From the NCBI RefSeq assembly GCF_016808095.1, contig NC_068972.1:7868001-7932000 (forward strand): a stretch of DNA of 64,000 bases, given 5' to 3'. Below, piece by piece: positions 37,527-52,502 of the stretch. This DNA is from Vigna angularis. Lineage: Eukaryota; Streptophyta; Magnoliopsida; Fabales; Fabaceae. Position numbers and translations under genes: made by a program. Numbering within the stretch: position 1 is the stretch's first letter; every line of letters starts with the position of its first letter. A model generated the notes under the pieces. The model was not told where the DNA came from, did no database searches, and saw only the letters and a program-made list of their open reading frames with translations.

Positions 37527-40500
37527 TCAGAACTCGTACAGTGTCTCTGCACCAGAAAATAGAGATTATGGCAGTCTCAGTTAGTTCAAATTTCAGACAA
37601 GTAAGCTATGTTTATATATGTAAGGAAACTTGTTTATATATGTTTCAATTTCAACTATACCTAAATTTGCCATGACTTCTTCATTTTCAATCTCTGCATC
37701 AGTGAAAGTCAGGGCTTTCTGCAGCTTCCTTGGAGAGAACACCTCAACCTCTGCCATGTATGTGGCTGTCACTGGTCTGTGGTCTGAAAATTTAAGTTCA
37801 GTCCTTCCATATCTAAGTAATCTCATTCCCAAGCCGTAAGAAAGAATACGATCACACCTGAAAGTAATTGCAAATTTTTACAAAGCAAAATCATTTATAT
37901 AAACAAAGATTTTGTCAACAAAATTGATCAATATACCATATTAAGTACTTTTCTAATTATTAAGAGAAAAAAGGCAATTAAATCTGAATTTGTAAATTAT
38001 TGATGGGCTTTGGAATATTAGTTCATTCAGATGTCAAAATTCATAATGATGTTTAACATGATTTTATTTAGAAACAAAAATTAAAATAAATTTGAGTATA
38101 CCATGATGGTATTCGCCTTCCAACCTTTGGGTCCTCTCCATAATATTTCTCTGAATTAATCTCATACTTATAAGTTGGTGGGAAGTTTAATGCACCTTCT
38201 GACCATCCATGAAATACACCTTTCTCCAGTTCTTTTGTAAGCTGTCATAATAAGATGTCAATAAAATACACAGCTAGAACTACCTTTTACCTGAGTTCCT
38301 TTTTTATGTTGGTTTTCAACATTAATCAATTTCACGTACCAAAATGAAAAATGGCATGGATAACTTGCTTCAACTTGGAAGCATTGAGAATTTACAACCA
38401 ACAGTTCCACATGTTGGCATGGTTATTGGATACTGTTGTCTTTTGAACACTGTTATCTAAGTTACAATAGGATACATGATTAAAATATCATCACTATGCA
38501 GTTATATTTACATTAAAACGGTCCCAAGACAAATGTTCAATTTTAGGTAAAGGATGTTAAATGCTAACAAACTATGAACAACATAAATATAGATAATTTA
38601 ATAAAAATATAACACAAGAAGTGAATTTTAAACATAATTCAATCATATAAAACTATTTTTTAAGACGAAATTTACATCTACTTATATAAATTGGTTTTAT
38701 CTTTAGTTGATGTAAAAGTTACAACAAATAATAAATAATTATTTGAAAAAAATAAATTTTATTGTAATTATTTATTTTGGAAATACTTGTTGCACATACT
38801 TATATTTCCTAGACAAAAGGAAATAAAAAAAATTCGTAAAGTTACCCAATCAGGTCATAAAAAAGTTGGTTATATCAGGCTTACTAGAAAAATCTGGGAT
38901 GCATATTTCTCATCAAAGGTGCAGATATGGACCATATATAAAATTGTGCAGTTCACATCGAGTAAGAGTATATCAGTAACTGTTACCTGGTCTTTCTCAA
39001 TCAATTTTGACCATTGCTTTTTTGAGATATAATCTCTTGTTTTCTCATACGACAAGTTGATTCGATAATTCAGATCACCCAACCAAATTATTCTTCTGGA
39101 AAGTGCAGATAAATTGGAATCAATCAAGGAGTTCTTTTAGGCAAAATTTGTAAATGCAGAATAAAAGCATACAGTAAGGGAATAATCATCATGAAAACAA
39201 TCCCATTGAAAAGTCAAATAATCATCCTTTTAGTTTATCTTGGTATGTAAAACATTCACTCACTCATGATCAAGGATCTTTCTGGGAACTCCAATATCAG
39301 CAAGAGGAAACTGGGTTCTTTGATGTATTTCGCGAACATCAGCATTTCTTTTAAGTTCATCGACTTCCTTTTCACCTGCCGTAAGGTGGGTGCATATGAA
39401 ACAGAAGAGTGTCTGGTATATAGACATGCTGATAGATATTGATCCCTGAAAATTTTAGGAGTTTCTTATCATCTGATAATCACATCAACACTGATAGATG
39501 CCAAGATCACCCAATATTTCCAATAATAAATCACCCACAGACAAAAACAAGAATTATATGCATAGGGTCATATAAAGAAGCTTCCCCACAAATACTTCTC
39601 ATTGAGGAAAATAAGAAAAACTTGAATTCTGCGAAGGAAGTTTCTAATAATTAGTTTATGGATAATGAAGAAAGTCATTTATTTATTTTTCTTTCTTCAT
39701 ATTTTTCTCTGTTAAAATACTTACAAAGAACCTTATTCAAAGAGTTCACAATATCCTAACTAAAAGTTAAGGTAAATGGTGGATTAACTTGTTTGCCTAA
39801 ACACTAATGATGAAAACCTAGTGGAATAAATGAATGAGATAATCAGTACAACGAAAGTGTCATCATTGATTGGTGCCCACACCATATATCAACCACATAG
39901 TACATTACTTTATGTGGCAATGGCACCACCAAACATACCTGTTGTATTCAAGTCCACAATTGAGCCTAATATGCCAAGCAAGTAATCCAGAAAACTTTAC
40001 AGAACGAAAGGAACAAGAGAAAGGTGTCGGAGATAATGATAATGCAATGATTTAACAATCAAACATTGCGAAGTCAAGCAGAAAAGAAAAAAACAGATAT
40101 TCTAAAGAAAGGGATAAAGACCTTGTTACCAATATAGCCCATAACACCGACACCAACAGTTGAGACCTTTAAATTCTGGATATGTTTACGCAAGCTACGA
40201 CGAACCCATATGGTGATGAAAATCCCAACCATCTGTTTGCTTACTATCCTTACATACGATGATCTCCTTTTCCGCTTCATCAAAGCTTCGAGGTCGATTT
40301 CAGCAAGAGAAATTATGTCATCCATGGTTGGCTTGAAAGAATGACATGTTCTGAAAGACTTTGATGCTGAAAAGGATCTGATAGATTTAAAAGAAGTTGG
40401 TTTATTCAATGGTTGAGATAGCAAATGCAGTGGTGGCTCTGGCCAACTCAAACCGATTCTATCAGAACTACTAATCATTCTGGATAGTTTACTGATCTGT

Positions 40501-42144
40501 TGAGAAGATGAGGTTCCCGTTTTCTGGGACAAATTTTCGTCACGGAAATGATTTAGCCTACTCAACCTCCTTCCTTCAGAAAACTGTCTCTGTAAATCAT
40601 TGCCAACTGTGTTGCCAATATCAGCAGCATCTGAAGCCAAGACTTCTTCTTCTGTGTTCGGCTTATCTGTGCCTCCATCATAAACGTTGTGATCTTCATC
40701 CACAGGAAGGACTTCCTCACCAATGTCACTGTCGCTTTCAAGTAAAATTTCTTCTTCCATGTCTGCCACATCATCCGATGGCTTAAATTTTGATGGAGAC
40801 GGAGGATCACTGAAGGATTTCATCTTTGGGGCTTTTGGTCTAACTCTATTCAGTGTATCTCGAATAATGTTTTCCCATTTTGGTACTGGTCGAGTATCTT
40901 CAGCACCAAAAATGTTACCAGGATTTAATGGTACGATCTCCTGAAGACTGGGGCATTGTAATGTGTTATGTTCTGGTTAAACAAGGGAGACAAATGTTCG
41001 TTTGCAAGAAGAGTAAAATGTCTGTATAAAGAAAATATATTGATTCTGACTGAAAAATGTTGTATTCAGGTGAACATACAAAATATAAGAAGCATAAAAA
41101 GAATGATAAGGGACAGTTACAGCTTACCCAAGAACATAGATATCAGCCGGTTCGTTGATGCGTAGCCAATCATCAATATCAAGATCAACAGGTGGAAGCC
41201 TTCCCCCGACATTCCATGTTCCAACACATACTCTGAGAGACAAATATTCACCAAAATCCAGATGAGAGAGGCTTGAGCGATACCAACAAACGAACTATGC
41301 TTTCTACTCTTTCAATTCATAGCATTTAGAGTCTTCTGTTTCTAAATAAACACGAGACTAGTTCCTCACCTCAGTTCCTTCTTGTTTATATATTCAGACC
41401 TAACAGTTAGCGACTTTTGCCTTCTTAACCTTGGAAGAAATTCTGCAGTTCATCAGATATTTAGACGGTGTAATAAAGACAAACAGAGCATACCAATCTT
41501 TGCAATTCTCAGATTGGAAGAAAATCAGAAGCTACAATTGCATATGTGAGAAGGAAAAAATTAAATAACCATTTGTCTCAGTCGGAGCTTGTTCCTCTCT
41601 GCTGTCCCAAAACCGTGTCTGTTTTCCCCACCCTGCATAGACAGATCACAAACACCCAAACTGAAATGGAGTTGAACAGTCTCAATTCTCATGTTTCAGA
41701 TAAACCTGGCATAATGACAATGCTCAATTTCCAGATTCTAAGAAATTTCAAACCCACACACAGAGACGCACAAACACGAAGATATTCAAAACAATAGAAA
41801 GATAGTTGTAAAGACTCACCTTCATTGTCTGAGTCAGTCTCGGGGTCATCCTCATTATCATCATCAGGGTCAGCACTGTAATCAGGCTCGTTGCTGCTCA
41901 TGTTAAACCATTTCCGCATAACCACTCTAGCCCACAAGAGCTGCATGCAACACGAACCCAAAAAGCCCATGTCAGCCCAAGCCCTTTGCACAGTGCCTTC
42001 TTTTCCCAATATCAACTAACCCCAACACACTAAACACAAGTCGCACAGGCATGCAGAAACAAGCCATGCACAGGTTCAGAGTAGACACACCCACAGACAA
42101 AAACACAGTACCTGTTGGTTGTTTACTGCTGATCCTTGCTTCAT
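37527..42144 (-). CDS. Type I inositol polyphosphate 5-phosphatase
   Basis: Removes the 5-phosphate from soluble inositol phosphates (Ins(1,4,5)P3, Ins(1,3,4,5)P4) and in some plant members from phosphoinositides, damping IP3/Ca2+ signals. Minus-strand exons: 42144-42112, 41940-41820, 41442-41370, 41232-41128, 40947-40122, 39445-39264, 39095-38987, 38241-38102, 37857-37661, 37546-37527; 1806 nt, 601 aa, all joins GT-AG and in phase. Motifs: KKELRVCVGTWNVGG (WNVGG 82-86), EPADIYVLGLQEIVPLNPG, GYIGNKGSISISM, ICTHLTAGEK, catalytic WLGDLNYR (451-458), PSWCDRILSYG (530-538) and SDHRPV (554-559). The 826-bp exon 5 inserts a long acidic, Ser-rich plant-specific segment between the N-terminal and catalytic halves. 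The N-terminus MKQGSAVNNQ...VMRKWFN is typical of plant type I enzymes. The last exon codes only the six C-terminal residues plus stop. The gene looks intact; the exact Arabidopsis orthologue was not assigned. Confidence 0.93.
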
Positions 42145-45100
42145 CACTGTTACGATTGGCTATATTTGGCTGAAGCAGAATAAGAAAGTGAAGGCGGAAA
42201 CTGAACTGAGGTACCTACAAATAGATAGGTAAGAATGGGAACATAAAAAAACACATCAAAGCAGTTGTTAACGTTGTCAAATTATTACCAAATGGAAAAA
42301 GTGAGTAGTTGATATTCAAGTAGCAAAACTGGGTTTTTCTTACCGATCTTTTTTTTTTCTTCTAGAGTAATAATTACAGGGTACTGATTCTAACAATTAT
42401 TGTTTACTTTCGCAGAATTCTTGGAAACAAAAAAAAAAAACTTCTGTTTTAAAACATGACTATTACCACACCATCAGAGATTATTCCATAAGTAAAGAGG
42501 ATCCAACTCAGTCGAAAAATGACATCATTGGATCGTTATCTAGTGGCTCGTATTAATCTACTTCTCATTCATACAAAAAATTAAAAAAATGATAATAGTT
42601 TAATTCAATTCTTCGTGTGACAAAGGAAAGATGGAAGAATGCGGGTCCGTGGGCAAAATCACGGGACATTAGCAAGTTGCAGACATTAATGATTAACAGG
42701 TTGCCAGTTGGAGGTTGTCCTAATAAATTAGATCAACCATACTCCCACATGTCAAACCTCCCCAACACGTGGCATGCCATGAGACAAATCTTGTAGAAAA
42801 ACATTATATACGACAAGCCGATTTCATTAATAAATTATGTGGTATGACATTAAATTCTATTAATTATTTCATGGTTCAAGATTAACTAATTAAAATTGAA
42901 TTCTTCTTTTATTTGAATAAAAAAAAACCGACTTCCTTCCTGTGAGAAGTTTTAAAATTGTTTTCTAAGTTACTCTTAAGCGAAGTAAAGGAAGAAACTT
43001 TTATCAAAGAAAAAATGAAAACAGAGAGATAAATAGACCTAATACCCTGTTTGCAGCAATGATCACTATTATTGATCCACAAATTTTGAGGTATAATTGA
43101 CAGTGATTGATCTAGTTAAATTAAGTTAACTTTTTTCCACATTCATGATATGTGGATTAATTAATAGACAGCGTGAAAAGCAACCAACCAATAAATGGGC
43201 GACTCTTTGGTGAAAGGGCAAATTAGTGTTGCATTCTTCTTCAACCTAATTGGTTGAAAATGCCCAAAAAGATAACTCATCATGACATGAAATGGACGCA
43301 CGACTACAAGAAATAACTGAATCCATCACATGTAACACAATCCCTCGACCCCAGCTTTCAATGAAGGTACCAACTTGCACTTATCAAAAAGAAAAATTAG
43401 AGAATGTCTATATAATTATTCAGTTTGTTGAATTTATGATACATAAGTTATTATAGCTTTAGATTTACTCTTATGTACAGTATGTTTACGTTTTTGTTTT
43501 ACATCAACTAAATATAAATATAAACCCAATTTATGAAATATAAGTCAAGAACAGTTTTCTATTTTATAAGATGTTTTTTTAATATATATTATTAAATTGC
43601 ATCCTAATAAAATTTGTACGGGAACTGAGTTATTGTGTATTAAATTTCCTAGAAAAAAACAAACCAGAAAAGCGACTGAAATGGGAAAAGTCATCTCTGT
43701 TATTCAAAGTTGGGATGAGTGGCAGTTGTAAAATAAGAGTCACAGTGCAATGCCCATTTTTTCAATGATAAATTAAGGTTGTAAACATTCCTACTTTAAA
43801 CAGGTTTTCATTAATTCTATGCCATAATCATTTCTGTTTTCAAATGGAGGATGATCATCTTTTGAATGGTTTATATGGCATTATTATATTAATAGTATTT
43901 ATGATTGCCTTTAAATTTAAAGAGACACCAATAATATTCACTATAATAAAATATTTAATTTTTAAAAAATATTAATTATTATATTGACTAATTTAAATAT
44001 TAATTTTTAAAATAAAAATTATTAGTATCTAAAATAATTATTATTATAAATAAAAAAATTATTTTAGAGACCAATAATTTTAAATTAATTATTATAATTC
44101 TTTTGTCTCATTTAAGAATTTTATTATAGTAATTAGAATCGTAAGCCTTAGCTTCAAATTCACATGGTAAACCATGATTACTTCAAATCAAATTGAATAT
44201 ATATTTATCTAAAAGTACACTTTCTGACATCTACTTTTTTTTTTGTTTACACTTCAAATTCAGAAAAAAAGAAAGAACCGTACGACGAATAAAAACTAAA
44301 GTGGCCAGAAAATTATTGCTGATAATGGACCGATATGTAGTAGCTGGAAGATCAGAAAATTTTAGTTTCTCTGGTTCGAGTTTTGTTTTTCATATTCTTT
44401 TTTAAGTAAGAACACAGTAACACGTTATTACATTCATTTAATATAATATAAGAATAAAAATATCATAAAAAAATTAAACTTTTATATTTTAAAAAAATAA
44501 TGACAAATAAATGTAAAAAATTTATACGTATCAAAATATTTTTTTTTTATATTCTTTAAAATTATTTTATTTTCAATTTATTTACATTGGGGAAATACAT
44601 TCGCATCGGAATTCTATTTTCTGTTTTTTCCTTTTTAATGCTAAAGAAAAATTTGGGTTAATCATTTTGTATAGAAGTTTATTAGTGTTATAGGATTTTG
44701 CTTATAGTTTAGTTTATGAATTGATGCAAATTTTATTTCTTAAAACATATCTCAACATGTTTTCAACATTATTTTAATTTTTCACCATTAATACAGTAAT
44801 AATAATATGAAATTTAAATTTGAAAGTTATAATAATAATCAAGTAACAGTATGAGATTTAAATTTGATCGATTATATGCAAATTAAGAGGCCATGACTTA
44901 CCTCACCTTCGTTTGGAATCTTGAAAATAATAGGACTGAAAAAGAATAACAAACAAAAAAGGTTAAAATTTTCATTTTTATTTAAAATAAAAATTTGTAA
45001 AACTCGTAAAAACAAAAGTTCCTTTGATGGAAAAAATGAGATAGTGATGTAAATATTTGTTCTCATTTCTATTATTATCCATTATTTGAAGAAAGTGCTA

Positions 45101-45361
45101 CAGAATCAGCTTCAAGGAGGCACATGCATGTCGTGTTCAGACATTGACTAGGATATGTCCCACACACAATCATTTTCTCATATCCATAAACACCAGGCCA
45201 TTCGTTCCCAAAACAAAATTGGTCCAAACACTTAGATTTTTACGTAACAAAACTGTGTTTCAGATAAAAGACAATATTTGTCGTCACTTTTTCCTTCTTG
45301 TTTTTGTAACACTCAACTTTTTTATAGTGGAAAACATAAATGTCTCACATTATTGGTTATG

Positions 45362-45366
<5 letters not shown>

Positions 45367-45393
<27 letters not shown>
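45367..45393. repeat. (AAT)n microsatellite
   Basis: About nine AAT/ATA trinucleotide units in a row. Confidence 0.9.
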
Positions 45394-45395
<2 letters not shown>

Positions 45396-46652
45396 TGAGG
45401 TAGCTAACTGAGTAATTGAATTTGAAATGTGTGTATTCATGTAATCGCACCAGAGAAGAGTGTATCTAAAATATCTGTGTGTAATTTAGCCAAAAAACAA
45501 TGACATGTTCAAGTTGTGGTATCCAAAAAGAACATCCTATCATTAATTAGTATTAATGGGGTGTTTTTGTTTATGAGCATTTTTTTATCAAATTTATTTG
45601 GAATATCCACAATTGAAGGAGTATTTGGTTTTGGAAGGATGAGGGGTCCTAACTTCGGGGAACCTATTAATTTTGATCATTAAGACAACATTGTTGTGTC
45701 TCACATGTGGAAAGTTGACTTTTACTACAGTTTTAATGCTGGGAAGGCAGAATGTACACAGAGGGTTGACAAATGATTGGTATTCATTCAAGTCTATCAC
45801 CACTTACAAAGTGTGGGCAAAATCTTTCACAAGAATGTCTATTTTAGATGAGTTTGTGTAAGTTCGAGAGGATAATATTTATAAGTTCCGATGATTTGAC
45901 CACTAAATCCAAGTTAAGCATACTAAATTAATTTCTTAATCTTTTATATATGGATTCCGAAATTTAAATAATGATAAATGTAATGTGATTTTATTCAATA
46001 GTTAAATATGTATTTTAAAATATTAACTTATTTATTTTAAAAAATTAAATATATAGTCTATTTTTAAAAATAAAATATTTAATAATATGATGTTTTAAAA
46101 TTAGAAACTTTAGACAAATTAAAAAATTTAAAAGATCCTTGTGTCAAAGTAATGTGTGCAGGAGACGAGGCACAACTTAATTACATTTAGTGTGACGAGT
46201 TATATTAGACTAGATTCAATGATATCCTAAGTTTCACTGGTAACCTTAATCATGTTGGTTAATGTATCATATAATGAGAAGTTGATAGAGGATATTAGAG
46301 ACATGTTATGAGACTATCGTAAGTAAATAATATTGGGATAAGGTCAACAATAGTCTTATCATGTGTATAATATGTGTGTATATGTATGTATGAAAATTAT
46401 TTAATCTCATGCACTCATATCATTATATTACGTACTTATGAGTTATTATTACTTCTTAATCATTTACTTACCTTACTTTAGTTAATTTTTTAACCTTTGT
46501 GATCTGCTTTATACTTGATGTAATTGATATGCTAGGTAAATTCCTTTCTGTAAATGTATATTACTATTATATATGTATTAAAATTATAGCAATTTATATA
46601 GCTTTATAATTACATAAATACAATATAACCATCCTTTATTGATTTATAAATT

Positions 46653-46658
<6 letters not shown>

Positions 46659-46703
<45 letters not shown>
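46659..46703. repeat. (TA)n microsatellite
   Basis: About 45 bp of TA dinucleotides. Confidence 0.95.
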
Positions 46704-46705
<2 letters not shown>

Positions 46706-48012
46706 CTTGTGAATAAAAATTGTAGTCACTAAGTTTTTATAATATTTTTTATATTAGTTTTTAATTACATAATAAAAATTAAAATACAGAAATGCGACAA
46801 TGGCTATCCCTAATTCTCCATAAAAAAAGGGGGGAAAAAAGTATATATTACATATATTTTATATACTTTAATTTAAAAATCCCATAAAAATATAATAAAG
46901 TAGTATAATGGTAGCATTGCCCATAATTACGGGTGATTACGAATAACTGAACAATAATGGGTGGGAAATGTAAATTTGGTCTGCCATAATAATATTGATA
47001 AAGATGTACCTCATTCGTGCCCAAGCACCAAATTTGTAAAGATATAACTTTTTCAGCTTTGCTATCCTTAAAGATTGTTTTTCAAAGTATCAAATTGACT
47101 TAGCCTTTATAAAGTAATACCAATGTCACAAGTTATACCTCTATGATAGTATTTTTTTTTTTTTCTAATTTATACCGGTAATTTTATATTTGTAAACCAC
47201 AATAATATAACGATCGTACTTATTAAAAATAACTTAATTCATGTTGGTGATTTAAAAAAAAAACAAGGATACAATAATTTTAAAGTAAAATTATAATGAA
47301 AAAGACAACCCGTCTCTTGATTACTTTTTATCTAAAATGAAGCTTTGGACCTCGTCTGCCATTACTACCTTAGCTTTCTTTTTGTGCTATGATATGATCA
47401 CCCAAACTTTGACAAAAAGAAAGATGTATGCATTTAATAATTGGGGACGTAATTTTCTGCAACGTCTTAACAAAAATAAATTTCAGTTAAGATTATTATC
47501 AAACCGATTGATTCAATTCAATTATATCATTATATGTGTCCTTGAGATATAAGTATATAGTTGATGATGTAAATCCTAAAAACGTTACTTTTTTTACTTA
47601 TATGATTAATTATAAGCGTTATTTATTTATTAAATAAAACATATAATTAATTTTTGATAATATTTTTGAGAAAATAACAAATTTAATCATAAATTAACCT
47701 AATTATTTTTTATTTCGTGTATTCTATTAATCTATTTTTAATTCATAATTTTAAATTTTTTTCCATTACACCTATTAACCAGATGTAATATAAAAATATA
47801 GCATTTCTAGATTGATATGTTATTATAATTATAAAATTAAAATATTTTTTGTGATCTTATTATAATTTTTTTATATTTATAATTAGAAAATGGTTAAATC
47901 TAAATAACTATTAAATTTAAAGAAATTATACTTATAAAGTAAAATTTATAAAATAAATATTTTAATTCAAAAAAACTATTTAAGAGATAGAATTAAAATC
48001 AAATACGAATAA

Positions 48013-48016
<4 letters not shown>

Positions 48017-48085
<69 letters not shown>
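48017..48085. repeat. (AT)n microsatellite
   Basis: About 69 bp of AT dinucleotides. Confidence 0.95.
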
Positions 48086-48087
<2 letters not shown>

Positions 48088-48685
48088 AATGACCTGACGA
48101 ATATTTAACATAATATTAGATTACCCACACTGGGACAAACCGACGCTCTAGCTTGTTATCAAAACCTATCGTTTTCCTATATCTCCACTCTTATAAAAAT
48201 ATAGGATTATTAATAATTATTATTATAATAATAGTAATAGTAATAATTTTTAGTTTCATAGTCTTAAAAAGTGTTGTCTATGGTAAAAGAATTAAGTATC
48301 TAGGCAATTAACAGGGTCCGAGAAGTTTGTATAAAATATGGAATTAAATCACATTGTTGATGTAATCCTAATTAATTATTCTGGTATTTCATGATGAAAG
48401 ATGTGGAAGAAGCAAAGTCGTATTTTCCATATTCAATCATGTATTCATTAATTGCTTTACCGACAGATAAACAGATAAAGCACAAAGATTATGATGAAGA
48501 AAACGGATTAAAGTAAGATCATACCTTTGTATATACGAGGTTAATTTACAGACCGAGGAAGTGTACTTGCTGCTGATGCTATCCTCACTTTCCGGCTTCT
48601 TCAGGGAAACGAAAAAGGCTTAATTATATCGTGCTTAAGCTTAATTGAAGAAAATTGTATTGTGAGGTAGCTATGTAGCACAAAT

Positions 48686-48690
<5 letters not shown>

Positions 48691-48774
<84 letters not shown>
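48691..48774. repeat. (GA)n microsatellite, 84 bp
   Basis: About 42 uninterrupted GA units. It creates a Leu-Ser repeat ORF on the minus strand that is not a gene. Confidence 0.97.
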
Positions 48775-48776
<2 letters not shown>

Positions 48777-51700
48777 TTACTCTTGTCGGTCCAGTGTTTT
48801 CTCTTTTGCTTATGTTTTTTGTGTGTCGGAAGAAGATGTTTGGCTTAATTATTAACTGATGAATATAAAATCTCTTTCTTTCAACATCTTGTCGATTTGA
48901 CCTTTGGTACACGTGGCTCTTAAAATGAATAAAAGATAAATGTGTGGTAGTTTTTGAATGTGGTTCTTGATCTTTGAAGAGAGCAAAACTCTCACATGAT
49001 GACAGCACCGGCCAAGGAAACATACTCAGAGAAGCAAACACATGTTAATGGCTACGATCATCACTAAACAATCTTCTTATTTCACCATCACCGAGACAAG
49101 TTTCTGTCGGAGCTTCCATTTTTTGCAAGTTTTTTTTTAGAAAAACTACGTATATTCATGGAATGTTTTCAAATTCACATGTAAATTGATTTCCAATTGT
49201 AATATCAAAATTAATGGACGAATCCAATACTTATTATCTACTTCTATAATTAGCATTATAAACTTTTATTAACTAAAATAATTATAATTATTGATATTTT
49301 TTGGATTTTTGAAGAGTATTTTGGTCCTAACTTCACAAATTCAGGTACAATGTTGCCATAATTATCATAACCTATCCAGGACCTCACCACGTAATCGAAA
49401 TTTGCGGAAAAAAAAATCTATGAACTTTTGTTATACATGTGATATCCATGAATATTGATAATTTTTTTTATTTTAATTTTGAATAATATTATTTAAAAGT
49501 AAAATTTCATAATATAAGTTTAGATAAAAAAATATATATAATTATAATAAAATATCAGTACAAAGAAGTTTGATCTTTCTAAAAAAGGGTAAATTTAAAT
49601 AAATTACTAAGTTTTAAAAAAATAACTTTTTAAAAACAAAATTAATTTTAGAGATCTAAATAATATATAATCAAATTTTAAATCATTTTTAAATAGTTAA
49701 TGTTTTTTGTAAAGTAATTTTATTTTAATAATTTTTTGAATGTTTAAATAAAGCTAAATAATAATAATTATTATTATTATTACATTAAATGACATGATAT
49801 TTAAATGTAAACTCTTTGCAAAGATATTTATTAAAAATATTCAATAATTATTTTATTAGTTACCTTTCTGACAAATAAAAAACCTCTCAATGGTAATATG
49901 TATTATTTAAGAAATAAAATTTATAAATTTATTATTTTAAATTTTTAAATTAGATTAAAGATGATGTGTCACATATAAGTTAAACTCATATCATATCTTC
50001 TTGTTATGTGTATACTTCAATTTTCTCTAAAAAAATTATCAATAAAAAAATCAATTGAATATACCATCCCAAATAATTGTTATTAAATAATTATTCTGAC
50101 ATAATAGAAAGTGAGGAGTTGTCATATTCCTGGGCGTAACGGCTAATATTAATTTCGAGTGGAGGAAAAAAAAAATTCATTATTAACAAGTGTCACGAAG
50201 CCCGCAAAGCTTTCCTCGTTGTTTAAACTTTAACCCTTTTAAAATGTACCTAACAATTTGCAGGAAAATAAGTGAAACTTTTTGTTTGTTTTTATGATTC
50301 CTTAGGTTTTAAAAATAATATTTTTATTATATTCAATATGCTTAATTCCATTAATTAATTTAGTGTACGTGTAAATTCTTGCCAAGTGCCACAAAGAAAC
50401 GTAATGGTTGTCCTTAATCATGGCATTCGTAGACATACCATGTGACAAAGTCAATTGTTTCATTGTTTTTTAGTCATTCGAGATTTGCTTGATCTTGTGA
50501 CCACCGTCCACCAAAATCCAAGTGTTTTAAAATTTTAATTAAGAGGAAGATTAGCTGAAATTGTTTGTTGTTAGACAGTGAATTGCGTTTTCAAATAAAA
50601 CATTTTTTATATAATGATACAAGTTTTAACATTGAAATTGATATGTTCAAATTATTTTAATCTATTGTAAAATAATCACTAAGTAGTGAGAGTTTTTTAT
50701 TTTATTATGTGACCATTATTAAAATCTATAACTAATTTATTTCTCTGAGTCAAAATGTCACGAATATAAATATAGAATTGCATTCGTATATACAAAAATA
50801 TAATTGTAGTATAAATAAATATTACCATTAATTAGTAAATTCTGAAATAATTTTCAGATGGTTTCTCTTCTCTTCATTTTTTTTTCTTTCTTTTTTCTTA
50901 ATTTCTCTATTTTTCTCTATTTTCTTTTATATTACTCGTCTGTTGAAATCTATAATGTAAAAAAGAAAGGAATTAGAGAGAGAAGAGAATGAGAGAAAAG
51001 GGGTGAGATTGAAAATGAGCCACATATCCGGAAAGAATGAAAGAAAAATTGAAAGGTACTTGGTAAAGAAGGAATTAAAGTGATAATTTCTTTAATGATT
51101 TACTAATTTTTAACTTATTGATGTAATTTAAATCAGAAATTTAGTTTATACTCGAACTAAGGATAAAATTATCAATAATAATGACCTGGTTGTTGTTTAT
51201 TATTAGAAGTACTATTTTATTAAAAAAAAAAACTAACGGCAACTGTATAAAGAAATGACATGTTTAATTAATATTGACTAAGATGAATTATAATGTATTG
51301 ATATTTTTAAGAAACCTAAAATATACACATATCTTAATCTATATTAATTACAAATCTAACAATATTAAAAAAAAAGAAATCGTAATAGAAGGAAAATCAT
51401 GAAATAAATCCGAAGGAATAGTATGAAAGTAGAGAAAATAATTCTAAAGCATAATCTATAAAACTCTAGAATGTAGTGTTGTGTATCTTGAACTCTAATA
51501 CTAACTTCTTAAGTTTTAGTGGCTACAATATTCCCTCCCCTAAAGAGGAAAAAAAGGCATAGTATATATAAAAGAAAAGAAACCATGTGGATGGATGGAA
51601 TCAGATTTCGTTTGAGATGAAAAGGGCAAACAGTACTGTAATAGTATTTCTTTATTTTACTAAAAAGAAATATGACATGTAATTATATAATAAGTACTTA

Positions 51701-51788
51701 CTCAAACAAGTTAATATTTAAGTAGTTAAAAAAATAATTTAACAATATTTTTTTATGCAACAATCAACTAGAAAATGAGAAAAAAATT

Positions 51789-51870
51789 GCTTTATATTGA
51801 ATAAAAGAATTAAATTGCTTATATTGAATAAAAGAATTAAATTGCTTATAATGAAAATTAAACTCCATTC
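51789..51870. repeat. Short tandem repeat, ~30-bp unit
   Basis: ATTGCTTATATTGAATAAAA followed by GAATTAA is present about two and a half times in a row. Confidence 0.8.
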
Positions 51871-52219
51871 TTTATAGTTTAGTTTTAAAAAAATTGAACT
51901 TCTAAACTACTTATTAACTTAAAATTAATTTAAAAATAAAATATATAATCATTATTTAAAAATATTTTTAAAAAATTAAAGTAATGTAAATAATAAGTAT
52001 AGAATAACAAAAAAAAACACAACATTAAAAACAAACATCGCAAATAACCCCTTAATATTTTAAAAATAATAGCTTTTTGATGCGTGAACTTATTTTATTT
52101 ACTAGCTTATACCTTACGTTCACTTTCATAAGTTACTTCTACCACATGAAAAACTAATTCATAAACTATCAGTTTATTTAATTTCTATTATCATTAATTT
52201 ATTTAAAATCTCTTTAAAA

Positions 52220-52502
52220 TTTGTTCACTTGAGTAGATTTGGAGAGAGTGATTGAGGAATTTGAGAGGATTTGAAGGTAAATTTTGTTGTTGTTTATTTG
52301 AATAGATTTTGGGTAAGTGAGAGTCAATTTGAAAGTAAAGTTTATAAAATTAGTGTAGGATTTGATTGATATGACATATTAAAAAAAATTACGTACAAAT
52401 TCACTCTCACTTACCTCAAAATCTACTCAAATAAACAATAAAAAGATTTATCTTCAAATCTCTTCAATCACTCTCGTCCAAATTCATTCAATTGAACAAA
52501 AC
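52220..52502. mobile_element. Foldback MITE, ~283 bp
   Basis: The left arm reads TTTGTTCACTTGAGTAGATT and then GGAGAGAGTGATTGA. The right arm in reverse complement reads TTTGTTCAATTGAATGAATT and GGACGAGAGTGATTGA. Both continue through matching AGTAGATTTTG/GTAAGTGAGAGT words, so each arm is ~115 bp around a ~40-bp spacer. There is no coding capacity. Confidence 0.75.

Larger units (their letters stand above)
42145..52219. other. Gene-poor intergenic region (~10 kb)
   Basis: The first few hundred bases are leader and promoter of the 5-phosphatase gene. The remainder is AT-rich with microsatellites (listed separately) and ORFs of up to ~75 codons that match nothing I recognise; a longer frame at 48601-49041 exists only because a GA repeat has no stops. 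No RNA gene was seen. Confidence 0.4.

Noticed and set aside
39376..39386. Splice acceptor-like CGGCAG before GTGAAAAGG in the 5-phosphatase gene
   Set aside because: Reading through without an intron gives the conserved CTHLTAGEK motif, so this site is not used.
48601..49041. 146-codon minus ORF with long Leu-Ser repeat
   Set aside because: Produced by the (GA)n microsatellite, with no domain on either side.
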